This document shows, piece by piece, positions 1 through 8,566 of a stretch of 64,000 nucleotides of DNA. Numbering within the stretch: position 1 is the stretch's first letter; each line of letters starts with the position of its first letter. The notes beneath the pieces are model-generated. The model searched no databases. It saw only the letters and a program-made list of their open reading frames with translations, and was not told where the DNA came from. The stretch spans positions 1,488,001-1,552,000 of the forward strand of contig NZ_CP175511.1 of the NCBI RefSeq assembly GCF_046058945.1. Direction: 5' to 3'. This DNA comes from Brochothrix campestris. GTDB taxonomy: Bacteria > Bacillota > Bacilli > Lactobacillales > Listeriaceae. A program made the position numbers and the translations under genes.

Positions 1-245
1 CGACGAATATAAATATATTTAAGCAGATCGTCGATAAATAAAGGATGCAGTAAAATATCTTTTATTTCCTTGATGGTGAATTTATGTTTTCTTAAATAAA
101 TAATACGCTCAATACGTTCAACTTCCGATTCACAATAAAAACGTTGTTGCTTCTTCACACTTTTGATTAAATTCTCTTCTTCGTAATAACGAAGTGTACG
201 CGTCGATATACCATATTTTTTTGAAATCTGCCCAATGTTTTTCAA
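1..245 (-). CDS. MerR-family transcriptional regulator, N-terminal part (gene runs off the window)
   Basis: Reading the minus strand from a TTG at 245 gives a frame open to base 1 (about 81 residues). It has the typical MerR start: a short helix-turn-helix containing ISTRTLRYYEEENLI, then a second wing helix with a KHKFTIKEIKDILL-like segment. MerR proteins bind the spacer of a target promoter and untwist it on effector binding. The effector domain lies outside the window, so the ligand cannot be named. A GGAAGGA ribosome site sits 8 bases before the TTG, which decides the start. No divergent partner gene is seen to the right; the next gene ends 490 bases away on the same strand. The family call is firm and the role is unknown. 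Confidence 0.85.
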   Translation of the reverse strand, partial: MKNIGQISKKYGISTRTLRYYEEENLIKSVKKQQRFYCESEVERIERIIYLRKHKFTIKEIKDILLHPLFIDDLLKYIYIR

Positions 246-733
246 TGTAATGTTCCTTCCTTGAAAATATTTAATTAGCTTGTTTTTAAGATATCAGAAT
301 TCAAATTATATTTTCATTGTCAATCTAGAACAGAACATAACATAATATAAGCTACGATGTAAAAAATATTGAGAGCTAGCTTACCCTGTCTATGCACTAT
401 TTATACACACATTAAAAGAGATTCATCTCCATCTGAATACATCAATCTTATTGGTTTAAAAACCTATACATTTGACTTTTCAACTTAAAAAACGACCTCT
501 TTTTTCCGTTTATTTATTCATCTATATAACTAAAACACTTGGAACTCTTTTTTCATTACGTTGAGTGAATAGCTACCACCAGCGTTTAAAAAGCTACAAG
601 ATATTGGTAAATTAGATAGACGGTCGATAAATTGTGTCTGCATAAATATTTTTTTGCTAAATCAAAAAAAAGACGAGTAAACACCCTTTACCAGAGATGA
701 TTACTAATCCATCTAATCCACCCAAACTTATTG
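246..733. other. Intergenic region between merR-like gene and ABC-F gene
   Basis: This 488-base AT-rich stretch has no convincing ORF. On the minus strand a TTGACA hexamer at 318-323 could belong to the merR-like gene promoter, but no good -10 at normal spacing follows; MerR promoters often have long spacers. A weak terminator-like signal for the ABC-F gene (GTAAA at 677-681 pairing with TTTAC at 687-691, then a T-run on the minus strand at 664-671) is present. Nothing else recognised. Confidence 0.4.
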
Positions 734-2275
734 CTACATTTTGTTCAACTGTAAGCTTTCAACATCAACAATCTTGCTCACAACACCTTCATAGAAGTGT
801 TTTTCGTGCGAGACGAGTAAGACGGTACCCGGAAAGTTCGTTACGGCAACGCTCAAGGCACGTTTCGTTTCTTTATCCAAGTGGTTGGTCGGTTCATCCA
901 TTACTAAGATGTGACTATTCACAAGTGTCATCGCACATAGTTTCACCTTCGTTTGCTCGCCGCCACTTAATTGTGCCAACGGTTTCTCGACATGTTCGGC
1001 CGTTAACCCACTGCGTGATAATTTGCTCCGCACTTCTTTTGTCGTTAAATGCGGCATCTTCCCTTTAATAAAGCTAAACGGGGTATCATTAATATTATCC
1101 CACTCAAGTTCCTGCGAAAAATAATTGATTTTACCATTCATCGGCAAGACTGCTTCACCACCAAGCGATGGCAACAGCCCTAAGACTGTTTTAAGGAGCG
1201 TCGATTTGCCAAGACCGTTAAAGCCTTTAATTAACACTTTTTCACCGGTCGTAATGCTTAGAGTAATTGGTGGCAACAGCGGTTGCTCGTACCCAATTTC
1301 AAGTTGGTGCATGCTAATCGTCATATCGGTACTCGTGTTCACATACGGGAAAACATACTCGCCCGTCGCTGCTGTGCTCGGTGGTGTGAGGCGTTCAATC
1401 CGATTTAGTTGTTTTTCACGACTTTTAGCAATCGTCGACCGTGAACCGGCCTTATATTTTTGAATGTATTTTTCCATCTTCTCGATTTTTTCTTGTTGTT
1501 GGTGGTAGTTTTTTAAATACAGTTCATTGGCTTCTGTTTTAAGTTTAAGGGCTTTGCGGAGGTTGCCAGGGTATTTTTTAATGCGACTAAATTCAATGTC
1601 ACATATACAGTTTGTAATCCCATCCAAAAAGGCCTCGTCATGCGAAATAACGACAAAACTGCCCGGAAACGGATTCAAGAAATTAGTAAGCCATTCGATA
1701 TGTGTATCATCCAAGTAGTTGGTCGGCTCATCAAGCAGCAACACATCGGGTTGTTCGAGCAATAGTTTCGCAAGCATCACCTTCGATTTTTGCCCGCCAC
1801 TCAGTTGATTCAAGCGGCGATCAAAACCAATCGCCTGAATGCCAAGTCCGCTTGCAATCGTCTCAATCTTACTCTCGAGTTGATAAAAGTCATGCTGTTC
1901 GAGTTCTTCTTGCATATCACCAATCTTATCAAGCAACTCCGGTTCTGCTTCAATCCGCAAATACATCGCGCCAATTTCTGCCTCCATTTGATAGAGACGT
2001 TCAAAGGCTGTTTTCAAGTAGGTCATGATGGTTTCTTCCTCACTAAATTGCAGATGTTGTTGGAGGTAGCCGACCGATGTTCGTCGTCCCCACACAATTC
2101 GGCCCTCATCTGGCATTACTTCGCCCATTAAAATTTTAAGGAGGGTTGTTTTCCCCGCCCCGTTTTTACCAACTAAACCCAAATGATCACCGGCATTTAA
2201 TTGCAGGTTGCCTTCTTCGTATAACACCTTATCGGGCAGTTCATATTTCAAGTTCTCAATTACCATTAAACTCAT
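734..2275 (-). CDS. ABC-F family ATPase (translation factor / antibiotic resistance type)
   Basis: A 513-residue protein with two ATP-binding cassettes and no membrane segments, the ABC-F layout. Cassette 1 has Walker A GKNGAGKTT near residue 37, signature LSGGQKSK and Walker B LLLDEPTNYLD. Cassette 2 has GFNGLGKST, LSGGEQTK and VMDEPTNHLD. Between them is a charged helical linker with YKAGSRSTIAKSREKQ, the P-site interacting region. ABC-F proteins act on the ribosome; this size and linker resemble YkpA/YbiT and the Lmo0919/Vga-type resistance proteins. A GAGGAAA ribosome site precedes the ATG. The gene has its own promoter and a transcription terminator inside its 5' leader, a hallmark of antibiotic-induced ABC-F genes, so a resistance role is favoured but unproven. 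Confidence 0.9.
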   Translation of the reverse strand: MSLMVIENLKYELPDKVLYEEGNLQLNAGDHLGLVGKNGAGKTTLLKILMGEVMPDEGRIVWGRRTSVGYLQQHLQFSEEETIMTYLKTAFERLYQMEAEIGAMYLRIEAEPELLDKIGDMQEELEQHDFYQLESKIETIASGLGIQAIGFDRRLNQLSGGQKSKVMLAKLLLEQPDVLLLDEPTNYLDDTHIEWLTNFLNPFPGSFVVISHDEAFLDGITNCICDIEFSRIKKYPGNLRKALKLKTEANELYLKNYHQQQEKIEKMEKYIQKYKAGSRSTIAKSREKQLNRIERLTPPSTAATGEYVFPYVNTSTDMTISMHQLEIGYEQPLLPPITLSITTGEKVLIKGFNGLGKSTLLKTVLGLLPSLGGEAVLPMNGKINYFSQELEWDNINDTPFSFIKGKMPHLTTKEVRSKLSRSGLTAEHVEKPLAQLSGGEQTKVKLCAMTLVNSHILVMDEPTNHLDKETKRALSVAVTNFPGTVLLVSHEKHFYEGVVSKIVDVESLQLNKM

Positions 2276-2310
2276 TTATATTTCCTCTTTTCTTTGTGTT
2301 ACTCAATAGG

Positions 2311-2350
2311 CAAAAAAAAAGAGTGTTGCGCATCGAACATGCACAACACT
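2311..2350 (-). terminator. Leader terminator (attenuator) upstream of the ABC-F gene
   Basis: On the minus strand a 12-bp stem (arms 2339-2350 and 2322-2333, one G-U pair) with a 5-base loop is followed at once by a run of nine T (2312-2320). It lies 36 bases before the ABC-F start codon and downstream of a promoter at 2418-2446. It therefore falls in the ABC-F 5' leader rather than simply ending the upstream gene. Confidence 0.8.
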
Positions 2351-2369
2351 ACTTCGCGTATAGATACAT
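2349..2369 (-). CDS. Possible 6-codon leader peptide (MYLYAK) of the ABC-F attenuator
   Basis: The sequence ATG TAT CTA TAC GCG AAG TAG lies in the leader, and its stop codon overlaps the first base of the terminator stem. A ribosome stalled in this ORF would cover the 5' arm and stop the terminator forming. No strong Shine-Dalgarno is visible, so translation is an inference from position. Confidence 0.4.
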   Translation of the reverse strand: MYLYAK

Positions 2370-2417
2370 TATCAGTTGATACTGACCCGTTACTTTTGCT
2401 TTACTGCTCTCTTGGCT

Positions 2418-2446
2418 ATTATGACACGAAAAAAGCAGAAGTACAA
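2418..2446 (-). promoter_or_regulatory. Promoter of the ABC-F gene
   Basis: -35 TTGTAC (2441-2446) and -10 CATAAT (2418-2423) with a 17-base spacer lie on the minus strand just after the upstream regulator gene stops. This gives a leader of about 135 bases that contains the short ORF and the terminator. Confidence 0.65.
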
Positions 2447-2452
2447 GGCTAC

Positions 2453-3961
2453 CTAACCTACGAATTTAGATACGATAAACGATTGGTTTGTTTGATCGGC
2501 TTCAATCAGTTGTTGAATTAGGCGCCAGTGTTTCATCGAGGGCAGACTTGAAACAGCAATCGTACATGTATCTTTTACAAGGTAATTTGATACGGTTGAT
2601 AACACCACATCGTAGGTTTCTATTGCACCTTTGGTTTCATCACTGTCTTCATCACGCATAATGCGACTCGTCACATGATGGCCAAAGCGATCTTTCAGTT
2701 GTGTTTCAATTAACTGAGCTTGCTGAAATTCTTGACCACAAAAAATACCGACTTTAATCGGTTTAATATGGTTAATCAAATGCTCTGTTAAATGAGGCCA
2801 GTGAATAATTGTCGTATAGATGAACTCATTTAAAATCGCATCTTGCCATTCATATTCTGCTAAAAAGGGCAAAGCCGATAAGGTTGTTTTAAGATTGGTA
2901 ACAAACATCCGAAACTCGGCTGTGATGTATTCCATAAATGCCGTCTTCTTATCATTAATAATAAAATTCAAGCCACTCGACCAAACCGTCAAGTTATATA
3001 TCTGGTAGGCAATACCTTCTACATTTTCAATCGGAACCTGCCATTTCATCGCAAAATTTTCTAAAAAAGACTGAATACTTGTTAACGTTTGTCCGATTGT
3101 ATCAGGGTACGCCAATGCCTTTGCTTGTAAGTCACTGGCACTCAAGACAAATTCAGTTTGTGCAAACACATTAAAGATATCCCAAAAACGTTCAAGCGTT
3201 AACGCTATTCCAAATAGAGCGGTAAATGTTTCACTGAATGTCTTATCTGCCAACAAGTCTGATACCATCGGATTGAAAGGTGTATCAGTAGTGACTTCTG
3301 GTAGTGAAAAGCCCTTTTGAATTCGTAATATATTCGCAAACGTAACGGCTCTAATGAGATTAAGATCGGGATAATTCAAGCGGATGTCAAGTTTTTGTGC
3401 CATTAGTTTGAAAAAATTCGTAATAAACTGCCGTTGTTCAGCTGCAAAAGGGAGATTTCCGCTTGGGTATTTTTCTTTAAAGAAATGCGTCATTAAGTTG
3501 CGAACAGCCTTTTCATCGCCCACAAGCTGATATGGATTTGTTGAAATAGCAACGTGATGTTCTTGCAAGACGCTGTTAATCTTTTTAACCGCGCGTTTTA
3601 ACGTCGACTCGCTAATATCTAACTCTGTTTGAATTGTCGTTTTTGTTAGCTCGCTATTAAAAAACAACAGCTCTAGCATGTTAAATCCTGTACTTTCATT
3701 TAAGGTAACAGTGTACACAAAGTCAATTGAATAATGACTGGGATAATTGATGCGTAATCCCCTTTTTGTTGATGTTTCAATCATAAAGGGCGTGAATTTT
3801 TGATTAATCTCATACACATCACTTTTTAAGATACGATCTGAGCAACCAATCATCTTTGCAATTTCAGAGAGGATTATCCAGCCATCTGTTTTCACTAAAA
3901 TTTCAATAAAGTGTAATTGCCGTTGTTCGGTTGCTGATAAAATGCGTCTCAACTCAGTCAC
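2453..3961 (-). CDS. Mga/AtxA-like (PRD-type) transcriptional regulator
   Basis: A 502-residue protein with two N-terminal helix-turn-helix segments (about residues 10-60, ILSEIAKMIGCSDRILKSDV, and 95-145, TIQTELDISESTLKRAVKK). A long helical middle region follows, then a C-terminal part with HIKPIKVGIFCGQEFQQ that resembles an EIIB-like fold. This is the layout of Mga/AtxA/PRD-containing virulence or sugar regulators. The start is GTG behind AGGGAG. It is a single gene: the downstream ABC-F gene has its own promoter, and no PTS gene is adjacent. Targets cannot be read from the sequence. The family is assigned by layout with moderate confidence. Confidence 0.7.
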   Translation of the reverse strand: MTELRRILSATEQRQLHFIEILVKTDGWIILSEIAKMIGCSDRILKSDVYEINQKFTPFMIETSTKRGLRINYPSHYSIDFVYTVTLNESTGFNMLELLFFNSELTKTTIQTELDISESTLKRAVKKINSVLQEHHVAISTNPYQLVGDEKAVRNLMTHFFKEKYPSGNLPFAAEQRQFITNFFKLMAQKLDIRLNYPDLNLIRAVTFANILRIQKGFSLPEVTTDTPFNPMVSDLLADKTFSETFTALFGIALTLERFWDIFNVFAQTEFVLSASDLQAKALAYPDTIGQTLTSIQSFLENFAMKWQVPIENVEGIAYQIYNLTVWSSGLNFIINDKKTAFMEYITAEFRMFVTNLKTTLSALPFLAEYEWQDAILNEFIYTTIIHWPHLTEHLINHIKPIKVGIFCGQEFQQAQLIETQLKDRFGHHVTSRIMRDEDSDETKGAIETYDVVLSTVSNYLVKDTCTIAVSSLPSMKHWRLIQQLIEADQTNQSFIVSKFVG

Positions 3962-4089
3962 TCCCTTAAAAACTATCTGCTTATAGAATAGCCCCTTTTT
4001 TTAAAAAAAGGTGTCATCTTTTACCTCATGATAGGTATTTTTCAATCACCATCCGCACACTGATACTTGGCACTAAACGACATTAAACT

Positions 4090-4119
4090 AAAAAGGAGCA
4101 AACATTAACTGTTTGCTCC
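4090..4119 (-). terminator. Rho-independent terminator after the DUF2177/DAK2-DegV/DUF1295 operon
   Basis: A perfect 9-bp stem (GGAGCAAAC at 4095-4103 with GTTTGCTCC at 4111-4119) is followed on the minus strand by five T. It lies just after the DUF1295 gene stop. Confidence 0.85.
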
Positions 4120-4136
4120 CAGACTGTAGATAAGCG

Positions 4137-4910
4137 CTAAGCGTTCTTTTTTATCCCCGGAAAAAACTTCGCGGTCTTAGCTGCATACGCTTGAAAATCG
4201 GGACGATCTTTATATTTTTGTTCAAGCAATGGCACGCCTGATACAAACAATAACAACAAGGTAATGCCGAGCGGTCCAATAATGCCACTTAATGATACGA
4301 CTGAGGTAATACTTAACAAGTAGATGCCCCACCAGCTCAGCGCTTCGCCAAAATAGTTCGGGTGGCGGGTAGTTGACCAGAGACCTGTCGTTAAGAGTTT
4401 GCCTTTGTTGGCTGGATTGGCTTTAAATTGTTGGAGTTGCCAATCGCCGACGACTTCATAGAAGGCACCGATGAGCCAAACGAGCAGGCCAAGGTAATGC
4501 CACCAGTGCAATGGATAGGGTTCGGCTGTCATCATAAAAAACAATGGCAGCGACAACACGTATAAAATCACGCCTTGGAAGACAAACACGTTTAAATAGG
4601 CTTTTAACATCGGAAACTGGTTGCCCCACCGTTTGCGCATGTTGACGTAGCGATAATCTTCGGGTTTGCCAATGTTACGTTTTGCTAGATGGGCAAACAG
4701 GCGTAGCCCCCACAACGTAACGAGGCTAACGACTATCGTTGCTAGCACCGTTTTGGTGGGCATCACTAAATAACCCATCCAAGCAACCAGCACAAAGCCC
4801 GGCCCCCAGGCCAAATCAACAATGGCATTATTATGGATAATTTGAGCAATGATAAATAGCAGTGTAAAATAGCCGGCTAATGCCAAGGCCACAAGTAAGT
4901 AGAGCGACAT
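4137..4910 (-). CDS. DUF1295 family integral membrane protein (steroid 5-alpha-reductase-like)
   Basis: A 257-residue protein with about six to seven membrane helices. The C-terminal half carries the isoprenylcysteine methyltransferase / steroid-reductase signature: TTGLWSTTRHPNYFGE, followed by WWGIYL. The N-terminal part has the family pattern NNAIVDLAWGPGF. DUF1295 proteins are thought to be membrane reductases or methyltransferases acting on lipids; no substrate is established. AAGGAGG lies upstream of the ATG, and the gene starts 11 bases after the DAK2-DegV fusion gene. A terminator follows, so it is the last gene of a three-gene operon. The fold call is firm and the function unknown. 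Confidence 0.85.
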   Translation of the reverse strand: MSLYLLVALALAGYFTLLFIIAQIIHNNAIVDLAWGPGFVLVAWMGYLVMPTKTVLATIVVSLVTLWGLRLFAHLAKRNIGKPEDYRYVNMRKRWGNQFPMLKAYLNVFVFQGVILYVLSLPLFFMMTAEPYPLHWWHYLGLLVWLIGAFYEVVGDWQLQQFKANPANKGKLLTTGLWSTTRHPNYFGEALSWWGIYLLSITSVVSLSGIIGPLGITLLLLFVSGVPLLEQKYKDRPDFQAYAAKTAKFFPGIKKNA

Positions 4911-4921
4911 GATATTCCTCC

Positions 4922-6709
4922 TTAAGTGGTTGTTACCGCAATCGCCACGCAGCCTTCGCCAGCGCTCATTGCAATAACGGCCGATATGTTTTCAAGATAG
5001 CTTGGCGCGATGCCGAGCTGTGTTGTTGCTCGCTGTGCCAGCGCTGCTGCCCGTTGTGGTGCATTAGCGTGGACAACCGCATAGCGTAGCAATGGGCTTT
5101 CCTTTTGCAGGCGGCGCAAATGACGTAGCAGTTTGCGTTCGTTGGCCTTTGTGCCAATCGTAATCCCTTGCACCTTACCCGCCCCCGCAGCCGTTAAACC
5201 GATGAGTGGTTGCAAATGGAGCCGCTGTGCGATTTTTCCGAGGCGACTCGGTAAACGGCCAGATTGAATCATTGCGGCCACGCTTGGTACGCTCACAACA
5301 ATTTTCGTCCGCGCAATTAATGCTTCTCCGAGGCGAATCAGCGTCTCAAAATTCCGCCCCGCTTTGAGTGCTTCGGCTAATTGCATCACGATTAAACCTT
5401 GACCAACACTGTTTTGCTTTGAGTCAAGGACGGCAATTTTAAAGTCAGCACTGGCGACTCTAGCAGCAGCCCGTTGCATCGCTGAAAAGGTGCCACTCAA
5501 TTGTGATGACACGCTCACCATAATGACTTCGTTATAATCCTGTTTGAGACGTTCGAGTCGTTGAATCATTAAGGCCAACGGCGGTTGCGTCGACTGTTTT
5601 ACCGTTGTATTTACGTTAGCATAAAACTGTTGATCGGTTAACGTCACTTTGTCGAGATAACTGCGGTCATCAAGCCTTAAGGTCATCGGCAGCACTTGGA
5701 TTTGCTCGTTCAAGACAAACTCAGCCGGTAAGTCTGCAATCGAGTCGGTCACGAGTGCAATCGGAGACTGACGATGCTGTTTTACCATAAATTGCAGCAC
5801 CATGTCATCAACCTTTTGTTCGCTAATGTGCCCATACTGATTAACGACGGCAACGACGGCTGCAGGTGTGTTTGTATGGAGATGAATACGGGCACTCTGT
5901 TGGCTCATTGCCACCACGAGTGAATCACCAAATCGGCTTAGCAATTGTTTTAATTCGGCTTGCGACACCGTTAAATCAATCACGAGTAGTTCGGTGCAAT
6001 AACGCTGTATGGGAGCGGTCGTCAGCGGATGTTCTGTTGGTGTAATTGTTCCGATTACTCGTATATCAGCTGCTTTAAAAGGCCCGGAAGTCGGATTAAG
6101 CAAGGCGGTCGTCACGCCTTTAATAAAATAGTAAAACCCGAGGGCACCAGCATCCACAACCCCATTTGTTTTTAAGGTTTTCAACTGTTGTGGCGTTGCT
6201 TGCACACTAAGCTGGGCGTCGTTAAGCGCGTTTGTTAAGGCTGTTCCAAACGACTGCTCCTGTTGAACACCGTGCTGTAAACGATCGCCCCACTGTTTCA
6301 TCACGGATAACATCGTACCTTCCGTCGGGTTGTTAATCGCTTGATAGGCACTACGCGTTGCTTGTTGGGCCGCTTCGGCAAAGGTTGCCAACGCGATTGC
6401 TGGTTGTGGCGGTATCGCCGCTGCCAGTCCGTTTAAATATTGGGCAACAATAATACCAGAATTGCCACGCGCCCCTTTAATGGCAGTTTCACCGATACGA
6501 TGGGCACAGGCCGCGCTTGTTTCGCCTGGGTGTTGCTTCATTGCAACGATTGCTTGCATCAATGAGGCAAGGTTGCTCCCGGTATCACCATCTGCAACGG
6601 GGAACACATTAATATCATTGAGTTCTGTTGTATGTTGCATCACTGTTTGCGCCCCTTGTTGAAAGGCGTATAGTAAGTCGTTGCTTGTTATGTTAAACAT
6701 CTTGTTCAT
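4922..6709 (-). CDS. DAK2 (DhaL/FakA-like kinase) - DegV (fatty-acid-binding) fusion protein
   Basis: A 595-residue protein joining two modules usually made separately. Residues 1 to about 200 form a DAK2 domain with the nucleotide-Mg motif NVFPVADGDTGSN and KGARGNSGIIVAQ. A linker follows to about 310. From IALVTDSIADLP (about residue 315) to the end is a DegV domain with STQPP and VSSQLSGTFSAM, the loops that hold a fatty-acid carboxylate in FakB proteins. FakA and FakB together phosphorylate exogenous fatty acids in Firmicutes, so a self-contained lipid kinase or carrier is a reasonable inference, not shown. It lies in one operon with DUF2177 upstream and DUF1295 downstream, both membrane proteins with proposed lipid roles. 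Confidence 0.85.
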   Translation of the reverse strand: MNKMFNITSNDLLYAFQQGAQTVMQHTTELNDINVFPVADGDTGSNLASLMQAIVAMKQHPGETSAACAHRIGETAIKGARGNSGIIVAQYLNGLAAAIPPQPAIALATFAEAAQQATRSAYQAINNPTEGTMLSVMKQWGDRLQHGVQQEQSFGTALTNALNDAQLSVQATPQQLKTLKTNGVVDAGALGFYYFIKGVTTALLNPTSGPFKAADIRVIGTITPTEHPLTTAPIQRYCTELLVIDLTVSQAELKQLLSRFGDSLVVAMSQQSARIHLHTNTPAAVVAVVNQYGHISEQKVDDMVLQFMVKQHRQSPIALVTDSIADLPAEFVLNEQIQVLPMTLRLDDRSYLDKVTLTDQQFYANVNTTVKQSTQPPLALMIQRLERLKQDYNEVIMVSVSSQLSGTFSAMQRAAARVASADFKIAVLDSKQNSVGQGLIVMQLAEALKAGRNFETLIRLGEALIARTKIVVSVPSVAAMIQSGRLPSRLGKIAQRLHLQPLIGLTAAGAGKVQGITIGTKANERKLLRHLRRLQKESPLLRYAVVHANAPQRAAALAQRATTQLGIAPSYLENISAVIAMSAGEGCVAIAVTTT

Positions 6710-6734
6710 AGTCTCCTCTTGTTTTGTTTATAAA

Positions 6735-7136
6735 CTACCAGTTGCGTTTTAGCGCCAACCAAGACACACTGCCGGCAGTCAACGACGTGATAAAACTGCC
6801 CCAGATTAAATCAGTGACAGTGATGAGTACAGGCCAATGCGCCAATGTGGCTAAATTTGTTAGATCGTAGGTCGCATAACAAATCAAGCCAAACAGCGCA
6901 CCCGAGTAGACGGCCTGTTCTACACGGTTAGCAACCACGGCGGGGAGGATGACAAAATATAATAACCCCACAATAAAAAGCATATAAAATAACACAGCAG
7001 GCAACAGTCGAACGGCTCCCATTAATGAGCCTAGTTGTTGGGCATAAAAGTGCTGATTCACACCAATTAACCAAATTAAGTCGACAATCAAAAAAATGAT
7101 GGCACTGCTAAGATATAATTTAAGATAGCGTTTCAT
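6735..7136 (-). CDS. DUF2177 family membrane protein
   Basis: A 133-residue protein with four predicted membrane helices and the DUF2177 pattern: an early DLIWLIGV segment, ALFGLICYATYDLTNLA in the middle and a late WGSFITSLTAG segment. The biochemical function is unknown; in Proteobacteria the family is often found near DUF1295 and cyclopropane-fatty-acid-synthase-like genes. It is the first gene of the operon, 25 bases before the DAK2-DegV fusion. The length is normal for the family. Confidence 0.85.
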   Translation of the reverse strand: MKRYLKLYLSSAIIFLIVDLIWLIGVNQHFYAQQLGSLMGAVRLLPAVLFYMLFIVGLLYFVILPAVVANRVEQAVYSGALFGLICYATYDLTNLATLAHWPVLITVTDLIWGSFITSLTAGSVSWLALKRNW

Positions 7137-7301
7137 CAGATTTACCTCATTTCACTTATCATTTGATAACTAGTTTAGCATTCCTGTTAATGAAATACTA
7201 ATGAAGTGCTTATTTGTTGGCATTAAACCTGCTCATTACGCTTCCTTTATTTAAGACGGTTGTAACAGAGGTGCCTGCTAGAGCATCTTAAAGCCTATTT
7301 T

Positions 7302-7481
7302 ACACCTAAACGAATTATTACATTATTGCTCGTTATTCTTGTTATTATCTTTGCCTTTAAAAACATGACGCTTATTCAAGTTAGTTGCATCTTCTTCTCC
7401 GTTAATCTGCCGTTGCTTTAATTAATTCTAATTATCTTTTTACTTGGCAGTCTTGTTGGGTTGGTATTTAAACTAAAAAAG
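7302..7481 (+). pseudogene. Remnant of a LapA/DUF1049-type small membrane protein gene
   Basis: The plus-strand frame reads TPKRIITLLLVILVIIFAFK, then NMTLIQVSCIFFSVNLPLL, a TAA at 7419-7421, and in the same frame LILIIFLLGSLVGLVFKLKK. This is the two-helix pattern of LapA-domain proteins: helix, N..P/LIQV.FIFFSVNLPL, helix with LLGxLVGLVF. The frame has an internal stop and no visible start codon or ribosome site, so it looks dead. The rest of 7137-7474 holds nothing else I recognise. Confidence 0.6.
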
Positions 7482-7523
7482 CTCATTCACTATCGACAGC
7501 TTTCGAAGGTGAATGAGCTTTTT
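7475..7523 (-). terminator. Terminator after the LysR gene (possibly bidirectional)
   Basis: A long stem AAAAAGCTCATTCAC (7476-7490) pairs with GTGAATGAGCTTTTT (7509-7523). The T-run is present on both strands. It lies 40 bases past the stop of the LysR gene. Confidence 0.85.
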
Positions 7524-7562
7524 AACTATTTTCTTGTCTTTATCGCCAAGACTGGGGTCATT

Positions 7563-8441
7563 TCATTGCACAATTTCTTGTACAATTGCTATCATCTCTT
7601 TAACGCCAGGTTGATTTGCTTTGTCATTGCGAAAAATAACACTCATACTGTTCGTTAAGTGGAAGTTTTCGACGGTTAAAATCTTAACGGCATCATTCGT
7701 CCGTACTTGGCGTACAATATCAGGTGCCAGCAACGACACACCTAAATTTTCGCTGACCGCCTGAATTAATGATGGCGAGTTAACGCTCGTCCACAGTGCT
7801 TCGGGATTTAGGTTCCGCATCGCAAGGTAATTATCGAAGGTGTCACGAATCGCACTCCCTTTTTCGCGTAATAACAGACGTTCTTTAAGCACATCATCAA
7901 TCGTCACCCGCTCTTTTTGAGCCAGTGGGTTATTGACCGAACAAATAAACACGAGGTCATATTCTGAAATTGTCACCGAAGTGATTTTATCATACGAACT
8001 GACGCCTTCACCAATCGCTAGATCGAGTTCATTGTTTAAAATTTTCTGTTCCAAATCACCAGGATTTTCGATTTGAACGGTCACCTTATTATCGGGATAG
8101 CGCTGCTCGTGTGTTTTGATAATTTGTGATAAGAGTGATGTCGCTACCGTAATTGTGCTCCCAATCCGTAAATTATTTTGTTGAGCCAGTTTATGGGAAA
8201 TTTCTGAGATGTCATCAATTAAACTTAAAACCGCTGTCGCCTTGGCCAAAATCATCTTTCCGGCTTGATTGAGGTGAATTTTACCAGCTGCTCGATCAAA
8301 TAAACTAATCTTCAATTCGGTTTCAAGTTCTTTCAGTGAGCGTGATACCGCCGGTTGACTTAACAATAAGTTATTCGCCGCCAAGGTGACACTACCATCC
8401 TTTGCTACCTGTTTAAAAATCATTAAATGTCGTAAATTCAT
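7563..8441 (-). CDS. LysR-family transcriptional regulator
   Basis: A 292-residue protein of standard LysR length. The N-terminal winged helix-turn-helix (residues 1-60) reads VTLAANNLLLSQPAVSRSLKELE, and it is followed by a periplasmic-binding-protein-like effector domain (about 90-290; LRIGSTITVATSLL, then AIGEGVSSYDKI). The effector is unknown. GAAGGAG precedes the ATG. It lies downstream of malXY on the same strand but has its own strong promoter, so it is not simply part of that operon. The co-substrate might be linked to the neighbouring C-S lyase, but that is a guess. Confidence 0.9.
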   Translation of the reverse strand: MNLRHLMIFKQVAKDGSVTLAANNLLLSQPAVSRSLKELETELKISLFDRAAGKIHLNQAGKMILAKATAVLSLIDDISEISHKLAQQNNLRIGSTITVATSLLSQIIKTHEQRYPDNKVTVQIENPGDLEQKILNNELDLAIGEGVSSYDKITSVTISEYDLVFICSVNNPLAQKERVTIDDVLKERLLLREKGSAIRDTFDNYLAMRNLNPEALWTSVNSPSLIQAVSENLGVSLLAPDIVRQVRTNDAVKILTVENFHLTNSMSVIFRNDKANQPGVKEMIAIVQEIVQ

Positions 8442-8509
8442 CGATTCACTCCTTCATTATATAACGCCACAGATATATCCAACTAATAGTTATACCTTTT
8501 ATAACATAA

Positions 8510-8538
8510 AGTATACGCTGTTATCGTTATAGCGACAA
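8510..8538 (-). promoter_or_regulatory. Promoter of the LysR gene
   Basis: TTGTCG (8533-8538), a 17-base spacer and TATACT (8510-8515) on the minus strand, 69 bases upstream of the LysR start codon. Good match to the sigma-A consensus. Confidence 0.75.
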
Positions 8539-8566
8539 GTAATAACCCTTATTTTCGTAAGCGCTC

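Noticed and set aside
2311..2350. Simple end-of-gene terminator for the Mga-like regulator
   Set aside because: A promoter lies between that gene and the stem, so the structure is within the ABC-F leader; it may still also end the upstream transcript.
7461..7658. 65-codon plus-strand ORF
   Set aside because: It is the end of the LapA-like remnant read through the terminator into the antisense of the LysR gene.
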